Below are positions 44,251-50,588 of a stretch of 64,000 nucleotides of DNA, piece after piece. Position 1 is the stretch's first letter. The number at the start of each line of letters is the position of its first letter. Origin of the DNA: Altererythrobacter sp. TH136 (GTDB lineage: Bacteria; Pseudomonadota; Alphaproteobacteria; Sphingomonadales; Sphingomonadaceae); assembly GCF_007065885.1 (NCBI RefSeq), contig NZ_CP041409.1, positions 2,031,501-2,095,500 on the forward strand. Direction: 5' to 3'. A program made the translations under genes and the position numbers. Under the pieces are notes generated by a model. The model made no database searches, was not told the DNA's origin, and saw only the letters and a program-made list of their open reading frames with translations.

Positions 44251-44326
44251 AGGGGTGTAGCTCAGCTGGTAGAGCATCGGTCTCCAAAACCGAGGGCCGT
44301 GGGTTCGAGTCCCTCCGCCCCTGCCA
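44251..44326 (+). tRNA. tRNA-Trp (anticodon CCA), attachment site of the integrated element
   Basis: 76 nt with encoded CCA. Acceptor AGGGGTG pairs with CGCCCCT with a T-G at pair 6:67. The anticodon loop CTCCAAA gives CCA between TCGGT/ACCGA. The T arm GTGGG-TTCGAGT-CCCTC has a T-T mismatch at 50:64. The anticodon-to-3' part recurs at 54216-54260, marking site-specific integration. The 3' half seems to come from the element. Confidence 0.95.
44282..44298 (+). repeat. attL core (in tRNA-Trp)
   Basis: CTCCAAAACCGAGGGCC, the longest exact match to the right end (54216-54232). It covers the anticodon loop, the 3' anticodon strand and the variable region; a further 32 bp past it match imperfectly (24 of 32). 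Confidence 0.85.
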
Positions 44327-44396
44327 ATTGTTTTAGATAGTTAGGTCGAAGCAGAACCGCCCCGTGACGGGGACCTCTAGCCCAGATAAGCACCCG

Positions 44397-44594
44397 CTAA
44401 GCAAGGGGCGAGTTTTCGCGCTCACTTAGCTGGTCGAACCGTTCCGCGACCGATCGCCACATCGCGATGCCGCCTTCGTCTCCTTCAAGAGCAAGCCGTC
44501 CGATCTGCTCGGCTATGTACTGAGGACCATACTCACCGTGCGTTCTCTCGACCCACAGGGCTACGGCCCAAAGCTCTTTGTCGCGGGTCATCAT
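44397..44594 (-). CDS. Small protein resembling DUF6961
   Basis: 65 aa: TRDKELWAVALWVERTHGEYGPQYIAEQIGRLALEGDEGGIAMWRSVAERFDQL. Trp-rich helical pattern as in the small sphingomonad proteins annotated DUF6961; such genes are often found on islands. It is the first element gene after attL. Either of two adjacent ATGs may start it. Function unknown. Confidence 0.6.
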   Translation of the reverse strand: MMTRDKELWAVALWVERTHGEYGPQYIAEQIGRLALEGDEGGIAMWRSVAERFDQLSERENSPLA

Positions 44595-45029
44595 GCGCTC
44601 AGTCTGCCAGCAATCGTCTGATCTCGACTACCCGAAAGTGCCATTACGGGGGTTTAGAGCGAAAGCGTCCAAAACCGGCGGAATACTGCCATTTTTTGAG
44701 GGCAGCCCTGAAACCTGAAATGCGAGATACTTTCGGTAGTTTCCGGTAAACCGGCCCGCGACCGCGCCTCAGGGTGGGAGCGGCTCGCCATTCCGCCGAG
44801 CATCGGCCCCTTGTGGCCATTCCCCGCGCGGGTGCCCCATCGTTGACAACCGGCCGTGCCTGCGGGTCGTAGCGGGGCAACCTGTCGCTAGAGCGGCCCG
44901 GCTATTGGATGCTTCGCCTAATGGTGGCATCTTGGGATCATGAGGGGCCCAGGCAGGCATATAAAGCGGCGACCGGTCGAGCTTTTCGACTTTCGAAAGG
45001 AGGTTCGCCGTTCGAAGCGTACGCGTCGC
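44595..45029. other. Intergenic stretch without convincing gene
   Basis: Several short frames here (such as minus-strand 44644-44880) have arbitrary Arg/Pro-rich composition and no ribosome binding sites. A short inverted repeat CTGCC/GGCAG brackets a T-run near 44686-44706. AAAGGAGG at 44996-45003 is 27 nt before the nuclease ATG, too far for that start. Confidence 0.5.
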
Positions 45030-45479
45030 ATGGCATCGCTGAAGCTGATCGCAGGTGGCCTGGGAGCCGGTGTGGCGCTTGGGCTGAGCATCATATCATG
45101 GCCAGCGATATCCGGCAGCTTGTGGTCTTCGTCCCGATCTCCCGCATTCGCCGTCTGCGGGCTTATGGGCGGAAATTGTGTGATCGACGGGGACACCTTT
45201 CATCTCGATGGCGTGAAAATTCGCATCGCTGATATCGATACGCCAGAATTGAAAGGGCGGTGCGATTGGGAAATCCAGAAGGCGCAGGAGGCGCGGGATC
45301 GGCTGGCCGTGCTTCTGAGCGAAGGGCCATTCGAGCTTCAACCAATAAGCGACCGAGACGAGGATCAATATGGGCGAAAGTTGCGGGTCGTCACCCGCGA
45401 CGGACGATCGCTTGGCGATCAACTCGTAAGCGAAAGGCTAGCGAGAACGTGGACTGGGCGCCGGGAACCTTGGTGTTGA
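45030..45479 (+). CDS. Membrane-anchored thermonuclease-like (SNase) protein
   Basis: 149 aa. An N-terminal hydrophobic segment LIAGGLGAGVALGLSIISWPAI anchors or exports it. The SNase core is VIDGDTFHLDGVKIRIADIDTPEL, then EDQYGRKLRVVTRDG and LGDQLVSERLARTW. Residues equivalent to staphylococcal Asp21, Arg35, Asp40, Thr41, Glu43 and Arg87 all seem present. It would cut DNA or RNA outside the membrane. The ATG at 45030 is assumed; an open frame back to 44940 lacks a good ribosome binding site. Confidence 0.8.
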   Translation: MASLKLIAGGLGAGVALGLSIISWPAISGSLWSSSRSPAFAVCGLMGGNCVIDGDTFHLDGVKIRIADIDTPELKGRCDWEIQKAQEARDRLAVLLSEGPFELQPISDRDEDQYGRKLRVVTRDGRSLGDQLVSERLARTWTGRREPWC

Positions 45480-45619
45480 GGCCCGGAAGGCACGCCGCAG
45501 GTCGTTTTTATCTGGGAAGCTACTGCCGAAGTCTCAGATCATTGCGATGCTCATGGTGACGTATGGGCAGCGTGCATGTTCGCTTATGAGCGGCTGACAG
45601 GGTGATCACCTTGCGTTCT

Positions 45620-45634
45620 GTTCCTTCTTCGTTC
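45620..45634 (+). promoter_or_regulatory. LexA-like box GTTC-N7-GTTC
   Basis: GTTCCTTCTTCGTTC matches the alphaproteobacterial SOS direct-repeat consensus GTTC-N7-GTTC, 10 bp before the ATG of the broken gene at 45645. One further GTTC at 45615-45618 precedes it. Confidence 0.5.
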
Positions 45635-45644
45635 CAGATAAGGA

Positions 45645-45855
45645 ATGGGACGCCAAGTACTCGATTCGGTCAAAGAGTTTGCCCGGCTGGGCTATCGCGT
45701 GCGATTTACCTGCCAGGCATGACTACGTGATCGACGCGATCGCGGTCGAACTTATGGTGCAGCTACATGGGCGTCGGCAGTCGCTCGCGGTAAATCAGGT
45801 CGAACAGCTCGAAGTGCGGGGAGCGTCGGGCGAAGGTGTCCGCAGCGCTGACTAA
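45645..45855 (+). pseudogene. Frameshifted small sphingomonad-type protein
   Basis: The first frame encodes MGRQVLDSVKEFARLGYRVRFTCQA and stops at 45720-45722. The next frame, from 45721, continues with DYVIDAIAVELMVQLHGRRQSL and ends at 45855. Joined, they resemble a family of about 70 aa that reads RVIDSVKEFAR...R.TC..CGH.VD....MM.QLHGRR.SL. A one-base shift sits at the point where the CxxCG zinc knuckle would be, and the second Cys pair is also gone. Either decayed or a short 25-aa product. Confidence 0.6.
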
Positions 45856-45867
45856 GTGGCTAAATCG

Positions 45868-46260
45868 CTAAGCGCTACTCGTCGGCTTCGCGTTTCGGAA
45901 ACCTCGTCGAACCCATGCCACGGCCATGCCAAGGATATAAAGCACCCCGGCGGGCAGTGCGCCGTAAAAAATTGTCCGCGTCCAAAGATACTCAGTGCGA
46001 GTAGGGCACTCGACATACCAACCATGTTGTGCCGACCCGCTTGGTTTCCACGATCCTGACCGATCGCAAGGTTGGGCCTCGGGCAAGCTGCTAGCTCGCT
46101 CCCAGAAAAGACGGCCCCGTTCGGGTTGCGTGAGATCCATTTCCTCGGACGTGAACGGCACTCGGAATGACGTGGTGTCGTGGATATCGTAAGCGAGAAC
46201 TGCTGGTAAAATCCCCAACGCGATCGAGACTACAAGCCACAGGCGCTGCCAGCCATTCAT
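45868..46260 (-). CDS. Two-helix membrane protein of unknown function
   Basis: 130 aa. Helix 1 LWLVVSIALGILPAVLAY near the start, a polar middle (about 28-95) with two Cys (QPCDRSGSW and YVECPTRTEY) that could form a disulfide outside, helix 2 IFYGALPAGVLYILGMAVAWV, then a basic tail. I recognise no family. Element cargo. Confidence 0.65.
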   Translation of the reverse strand: MNGWQRLWLVVSIALGILPAVLAYDIHDTTSFRVPFTSEEMDLTQPERGRLFWERASSLPEAQPCDRSGSWKPSGSAQHGWYVECPTRTEYLWTRTIFYGALPAGVLYILGMAVAWVRRGFRNAKPTSSA

Positions 46261-46569
46261 TGTCACTCCCCTCCCGACGAGGTTTGCATGGCAATCGGCA
46301 GACGCGCAATCCTGCGCTGGTTGGAAGAATGCTGAGCCTATCTTCGCTTGCGGTCAGTGCGGGGGCCGAAATCCACAACCTCCCCCTCTTGTTGATGTTA
46401 GTGCTCACGGCGCGCAGATGCGATTTCATGTCTGCTTAGCGGCGCTTGCTGCCGTTCGGCTGGTGTCCGGAATTGGGTGGAAAGCGGTCGAGCGGCGATC
46501 CACATGAATGTCTTGCGAGGGCCAAGGCGACTGCGGACCAACCGAATCGAGCTCAATCGTGGTCGATAT
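46261..46569. other. Intergenic stretch with a short copy of the composite repeat
   Basis: No supported gene in about 300 bp. It includes the repeat copy at 46428-46490 downstream of ynfA. Confidence 0.5.
46428..46490. repeat. Composite intergenic repeat, copy 1 (short)
   Basis: Begins ATGTCTGCTTAGCGGCGCTT and ends ATTGGGTGGAAAGCGG (46472-46487). The end block matches the ends of copies 2 and 3 with one or two changes. It lies 80 bp past the 3' end of ynfA. Confidence 0.55.
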
Positions 46570-46902
46570 TCAGGCGGCGTAGCTGCCGCGAGGCCCCCAT
46601 AGGATTATTGCCGCACCGATCAGGCAGATCGCTCCACCCACCAAATCCCACCTATCCGGCCTCACCTCTTCGGCAAGCCAGAGCCAAAGCAGAGCCGAGA
46701 TTATGTAGACGCCGCCATAGGCCGCGTAGGTTCGACCCGCGTGTTCGGCATCGACCAAAGTAAGCAGGTAGGCAAACAAACAGAGCGATGCGACGCCCGG
46801 AGCCACCCACCACGGCGATCTATCCAGCCGCAGCCATGCCCAAAATGCGAAGCAGCCTGCGATCTCGGCAAGCGCCGCCCCAATGTAAGTAAACGCAGTC
46901 AT
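46570..46902 (-). CDS. YnfA family (UPF0060) small membrane protein
   Basis: 110 aa, four helices: [72 protein letters not shown] and [19 protein letters not shown]. Length and the [23 protein letters not shown] blocks match YnfA, an SMR-like fold tied in some species to export of cationic drugs. Its start overlaps the stop of the bleomycin-resistance-type gene by 1 bp. Confidence 0.9.
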   Translation of the reverse strand: MTAFTYIGAALAEIAGCFAFWAWLRLDRSPWWVAPGVASLCLFAYLLTLVDAEHAGRTYAAYGGVYIISALLWLWLAEEVRPDRWDLVGGAICLIGAAIILWGPRGSYAA

Positions 46903-47258
46903 CAGGTTTGAATAATCCGCAGGAGTGTCCCGTCCGGGTCGATTAGCGCCGCAATAGTAGGTCCACTGTCCTCTTCCTGTGGCGGCTGAACACGAGGCTG
47001 CCCCCAGCATTGCTCTGGCACCCCCGCGTCAACGCAAACGGCATAGAATCCTGACAAGTCATCCAGCCGAAGGCAGCAACTGAACCAGCTTTCTGCTGGG
47101 TTCAGGTCGGGGTGAGGAAAGAACTCAAGCGTTAGTCCATCCCGCGTCAGGATCATCCAGCCATCGTCGCGCCAACCTTCGACGAAACCCAAAGCCGAGT
47201 AAAAGCGGGAAGTTGCCTCGAAGTCCCTAGACGGCAGATTAGGCGTGGCGTGATCCAT
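46902..47258 (-). CDS. Bleomycin-resistance-type VOC protein
   Basis: 118 aa, single VOC module pair as in BLMT/Ble proteins: [56 protein letters not shown] and [17 protein letters not shown]. These proteins bind metal-bleomycin as dimers and sequester it. Whether it protects this host is untested. GGAGACC is near the ATG at 47258. Coupled to ynfA. Confidence 0.85.
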   Translation of the reverse strand: MDHATPNLPSRDFEATSRFYSALGFVEGWRDDGWMILTRDGLTLEFFPHPDLNPAESWFSCCLRLDDLSGFYAVCVDAGVPEQCWGQPRVQPPQEEDSGPTIAALIDPDGTLLRIIQT

Positions 47259-47295
47259 CCGGGTCTCCTCGCTGCCAACCATGCGATCCGCGCCG

Positions 47296-47424
47296 AATGT
47301 CCGCAATGGGGTCGCTTGCGGCTGGTCCGCTTTTCGAGAGCGCGGGTGCGAAGCGGTCGATCTGTTAGCAGGCGGGGCAGCGCCGGTCGTCTGCGTCTGA
47401 TATTGGGTGGAAAACGGAAATTTG
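47296..47424. repeat. Composite intergenic repeat, copy 2
   Basis: Starts AATGTCCGCAATGGGGTCGC and ends GATATTGGGTGGAAAACGG (47399-47417), with a variable middle of about 75 bp. Located between the VOC gene start and the 3' end of the spore-coat-U gene. Confidence 0.6.
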
Positions 47425-47453
47425 CGAGCTCCTGAGCAAGCAAGACCTCACAA

Positions 47454-47948
47454 TTAGAAGTTCAGGGTCACCGTCAAAGTATCGTCATATTGTCCGACAA
47501 TCGTCAGCGCAGCAGCCGGCACTCGTCCGTAGACCGGTACGTTGATCGGTGATCCACTACCCGAATTTCCGGAAAAGTTTTTAGAATTTCCCTTGCCCCA
47601 CACATTCTTCCGCCCGCTGTCTAAATAGACATTGTAGGCCAGTGATGTACCAAGAGGGCCTGTCATTCGCCGCTTGTTAGTTGCTTGGGGATTCAGGCCG
47701 TCGTCAATCTCAATCGAGAAGGAAGTGTTCGGGGCACACGCGACGGTCAGTGTGGTAGTAGCGTCGATATTCACTGATAGCAGGGCGTTGCTTGCCACAA
47801 ACGACAACGGTCGTGCTTGGAGGGAGCAACCCGATTCAACTCGCAGAATAGCTGGCACGGTGTTGGTGGCTGTCCCGGCAGAAACGGGGGCGCAGGCGAA
47901 CGCAAGGCAAGCCGCGGTTGCGGCACCAATTGCGCGATTCACCAGCAT
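47454..47948 (-). CDS. Orphan spore coat U (SCPU) domain secreted protein
   Basis: 164 aa. Signal peptide MLVNRAIGAATAACLAFACAPVSAG; the mature part is an SCPU/Csu-type domain with two Cys (ESGCSLQARPLSF and LTVACAPNTSFSIEIDDGLN), TSLAYNVYLDSGRKNVWG, INVPVYGRVPAA and final YDDTLTVTLNF. Such proteins are pilins assembled by chaperone-usher systems (CsuA/B-like). Here there is no chaperone or usher gene, so assembly would need partners elsewhere. Element cargo. Confidence 0.8.
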   Translation of the reverse strand: MLVNRAIGAATAACLAFACAPVSAGTATNTVPAILRVESGCSLQARPLSFVASNALLSVNIDATTTLTVACAPNTSFSIEIDDGLNPQATNKRRMTGPLGTSLAYNVYLDSGRKNVWGKGNSKNFSGNSGSGSPINVPVYGRVPAAALTIVGQYDDTLTVTLNF

Positions 47949-48327
47949 GGTCACAACTCTTTCCCCATCCCGCTTCGTTAGCGAGCAAGGAATAGAATTT
48001 AGTAAACGCGGCGTTGGCGATGAGTCCGCTCTTTGCGGCACGCGTTTGATGGAGAGGGTTGCGGTCTAGCCCCGGCGTCTCGTCTGATGGATCGTCAAGA
48101 GGAGAGAGGGCTAGGCCGCGAGACTTGGATACGACGATATGGTAACTGTTTGGTTAAAGCTGACGGGAAAGTAGTGTGGTCTAGCCAGGCGGGGCTGACG
48201 CTATGGTCCGCTATGGGGTCGTTTGCCGCCTGTCGGCTTCTGGCCGGTTCAGCCGAGAAGCTGACTATCGGCTAAGAGGCACAGCTAAGATTCGCAGCTA
48301 CTCCCGATATTGGGTGGGAAGCGGACA
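47949..48327. other. Intergenic stretch containing repeat copy 3
   Basis: No supported gene in about 380 bp. The first 90 bp upstream of the SCPU gene should hold its promoter; the rest is the composite repeat at 48205-48329 and unassigned sequence. Confidence 0.5.
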
Positions 48328-48329
48328 TC
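48205..48329. repeat. Composite intergenic repeat, copy 3
   Basis: Starts GGTCCGCTATGGGGTCGTTT and ends GATATTGGGTGGGAAGCGG (48306-48324) followed by ACAT. Both end blocks match copy 2 in the same orientation; the middle differs. Confidence 0.6.
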
Positions 48330-49086
48330 AAGGGAAGTGGATCATTTCAGTGAATACCGGTGTTGGACCACCCATTTCCATAAATGAGAGTTGCAAATCA
48401 GAAGGCTGATAGTGGCCTTGGAACGTGAGCACAAAATCCGCTGTAGTATCACCGTCGTTGTTGAACAACTTGAGGACCGTGGTATCACCCACAAGTAAGA
48501 CTGTTGCCTGCCCGTTCACGCCCGACGGTTGGTCAAGCGGTGAGTCTCCAACAAAATCGTATGTTTGGACTCCCTCCACCGATTCATTGGCGTCCCAACG
48601 ATCTTCTGAATAACCCACGAAGATACGGTCGATGCCGACCTGGTAGTCGGTGATGATGTCGCCGATCCCGCGGGAGTCACTCTGATTCAAGAAGATGAAC
48701 CAATCGTCATCCGCTCCGCCGGTCAGCGTGTCTGCTCCGCCCGCTCCTAACAATTCATCATGACCAAGCCCTCCATCGAGCGTGTCGTCGCCTACGCCAC
48801 TGTTCAATATATCAACGCCGGATCCTCCAGAAAGAATGTCGCGCCCATCGTCACCGATCAGAGTGTCATTGCCCGCGCCACCATCTAGATAATCATCGCC
48901 CTGCTCACCGTAGAGCCTGTCGTTGCCATCGCCGCCATAAAGCTTATCATTTCCGCCGCGGCCAAAAAGGTAGTCATTGCCACCCAACCCGTTCAGGGTG
49001 TCGTTTCCGCTGTCGCCAGCTAGTGAGTTATCGCGCGCAGTCCCCGTTAGCGTCCGATCTACTGGTGGTTTGGTTGGCTTACCCAT
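48328..49086 (-). CDS. Small RTX (hemolysin-type) calcium-binding protein
   Basis: 252 aa. About eleven GGxGxDxLx nonapeptides run from about residue 15 to 130 (GGNDYLFGR, GGNDKLYGG, GDGNDRLYG, GAGNDTLIG and so on), which fold as a Ca2+-binding parallel beta roll. The remainder (about 140-252) is a non-repeat C-terminal region with WFIFLNQSDSRGIGDIITDYQVGIDRIFVG, a common post-RTX segment carrying the type I secretion signal. No catalytic domain is present, so it may be a matrix or adhesion factor. No secretion ATPase in the element. GGAG lies 7 nt before the ATG at 49086. Confidence 0.85.
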   Translation of the reverse strand: MGKPTKPPVDRTLTGTARDNSLAGDSGNDTLNGLGGNDYLFGRGGNDKLYGGDGNDRLYGEQGDDYLDGGAGNDTLIGDDGRDILSGGSGVDILNSGVGDDTLDGGLGHDELLGAGGADTLTGGADDDWFIFLNQSDSRGIGDIITDYQVGIDRIFVGYSEDRWDANESVEGVQTYDFVGDSPLDQPSGVNGQATVLLVGDTTVLKLFNNDGDTTADFVLTFQGHYQPSDLQLSFMEMGGPTPVFTEMIHFP

Positions 49087-49445
49087 GTCGACACTCCCCA
49101 CATGATCGCGTCCGCAGCATTGGGACTACGAGGCACGCGACTCGTTCGGTAACCTGTCGTTAGGCGCGAAGGTGCTCTCGATGCCACCGTGCGTCAATAA
49201 CCCAAGCAGATTAGACGCTTCGCTAGCGGTCGAGTGTTAGTGCGCTTACTCATCCATCTGCTGAGCAGAGCAGCGGAGGTGCGTAAGCGTCTGCTATGGG
49301 GTCGTTAGCGGAATGGCAGCTTATGTTGCCCCAGATCAGTTAGCCGTCTCACGCCGATTGGGCCCTTGGCGCAGTGCACGACCGTAAGCAGGCGCACCGT
49401 AGAGGCCTCATATGCACGGAACCGCCACGCTTCATGCCGAGGAGG
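49087..49445. other. Intergenic stretch between cargo and replication modules
   Basis: About 360 bp without a supported gene. It contains the partial repeat at 49289-49362 and probably the RTX promoter. Confidence 0.5.
49289..49362. repeat. Composite intergenic repeat, copy 4 (partial)
   Basis: Begins GTCTGCTATGGGGTCGTTAG, matching the left block of copies 2 and 3; the right block is reduced to GATTGGG at 49356-49362. Confidence 0.5.
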
Positions 49446-49694
49446 CTAATCGAGCGCCGCTAGTCCCCGCCGCAAGATTGAGCGCAATTCCGCGGCGAGC
49501 AGCAGGGTGTCAGCCGAGTAGCGCCCATGCTTGAGAGCGTTGTTATTTCCCTTGGGCGCGCCGGGGGACTGCCCCCCGTGCATCCGACAGCGATTCCTCC
49601 CCTTGATCGCTGGAGATTGGCACTCCGTCCCCGAACGGGTCCGAGCCAAGCAGCGCGGGGCCGAGTGCATAGGGTTGTTGCTCGCCTTTTCCAT
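49446..49694 (-). CDS. HGGxxPG-motif small element protein
   Basis: 82 aa. CLARTRSGTECQSPAIKGRNRCRMHGGQSPGAPKGNNNALKHG is the pattern of the HGGxxPG family: two or three Cys, then MHGG..PGAPKGN.NALKHG. The family is common on phages and islands of alphaproteobacteria, sometimes near terminase small-subunit genes; its role is unknown. GGGGGG lies a few nt before the ATG at 49694. Its 5' 152 bp overlap the end of the next-upstream gene in another frame. Confidence 0.75.
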   Translation of the reverse strand: MEKASNNPMHSAPRCLARTRSGTECQSPAIKGRNRCRMHGGQSPGAPKGNNNALKHGRYSADTLLLAAELRSILRRGLAALD

Positions 49695-50412
49695 TCATCC
49701 CCCCTGTCTGCACGGTCGCGGTGACGACCGCCTGGCCGCCGCGGTTGTCGATGTGCACATGTTTGATGGTCTGAGTGCCCTCGCGTTGGAGCTTGGCCAA
49801 GACCTCCGCCTGCCGGGTGTAGAGTCCCAACAGCTTAGTCGAGAGATTGCCGAACAGTTGGGCGTGATCGACCATATCCGACTGCCCGATGTTCGCGAGG
49901 GCACGCATCGCGGCGTCATGGGTCGCCGCCATCTGAACTAGCAGCGTGCTTTGCACCGTGTCCTTGGCCCCTCCGCCTGTGATGAAGGCCAGGTCGGAAT
50001 TGAGCCGCGAAGCAGTCAACCCGTGGCGATCGGCTTTGCCGTGATAGTTGGCGAGGTCGCCTAGCCGCTGGTCAAGATACTCCTGCTTCCCGCTCGCCAT
50101 TGCGTCGGTCAGGCGGAGCATGGTCAGGGTCACTTGCTCGGGCCCCGTGTTGCCCGGTCCGATCGTCTTGCCCTTCTCTCCATCGGCCAACACGTAGCTC
50201 GGTGGATTGGCACGCTCCCAGAAGCGCCGCATAAGCTGGACGACCTCCTGCTTCGACTGCTTCGGCAGGTTGGCCCATCCCGGCAGGTGCGTAGCGCACC
50301 GTTCGGCGATCTCGTCGTCCGTACCTTCGCCCGATACGATGAACGCTGCGGGCCGCGAGTCCGGCTGTTTTGTGGCTGTATTATCAGCCGAGGACGCCTT
50401 GCGCGTGGCCAT
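49543..50412 (-). CDS. Element protein of unknown function upstream of the HGGxxPG gene
   Basis: 289 aa, soluble. The middle contains helices such as TLTMLRLTDAMASGKQEYLDQRLGDLA and TLLVQMAATHDAAMRALANIGQS, then LSTKLLGLYTRQAEVLAKLQREGTQTIKHVHIDNRGGQAVV. The last block is recurrent in proteins encoded before HGGxxPG genes in similar elements. The C-terminal 50 aa are polar. No catalytic motif seen. The 176-bp gap upstream (50413-50588) has repeated GTTACCC words but no gene. Confidence 0.7.
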   Translation of the reverse strand: MATRKASSADNTATKQPDSRPAAFIVSGEGTDDEIAERCATHLPGWANLPKQSKQEVVQLMRRFWERANPPSYVLADGEKGKTIGPGNTGPEQVTLTMLRLTDAMASGKQEYLDQRLGDLANYHGKADRHGLTASRLNSDLAFITGGGAKDTVQSTLLVQMAATHDAAMRALANIGQSDMVDHAQLFGNLSTKLLGLYTRQAEVLAKLQREGTQTIKHVHIDNRGGQAVVTATVQTGGMNGKGEQQPYALGPALLGSDPFGDGVPISSDQGEESLSDARGAVPRRAQGK

Positions 50413-50588
50413 CAGATCAATACTCCAAGACGCAAGCGCAGGGCCCCTAATGGGGCGCGCCAGCGCGTACGTAGTACAGTGTGTGTGTTACCCTCAGTCA
50501 CCCGCAGTGCTTTCAATGGGTTGGCTGGTATTCTCCCGCGTTCCTCGCAAGTGTTACCCGCACCGTTGCCCGCAACAATATCAAGCAC

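Noticed and set aside
44644-44960. Two minus-strand ORFs of 78 and 63 codons in the element
   Set aside because: Arg/Pro-rich arbitrary composition, mutual overlap in different frames, no ribosome binding sites and no familiar pattern.
48328-49086. Tandem DNA repeat array or CRISPR
   Set aside because: The periodicity comes from translated RTX nonapeptides in a single coding frame, not from conserved direct DNA repeats with spacers.
46428-49362. Integron gene-cassette array with attC sites
   Set aside because: The cassette-like layout suggested attC, but I found no paired RYYYAAC/GTTRRRY sites in the repeats, and the recombinase is a tRNA-type integrase rather than an IntI.
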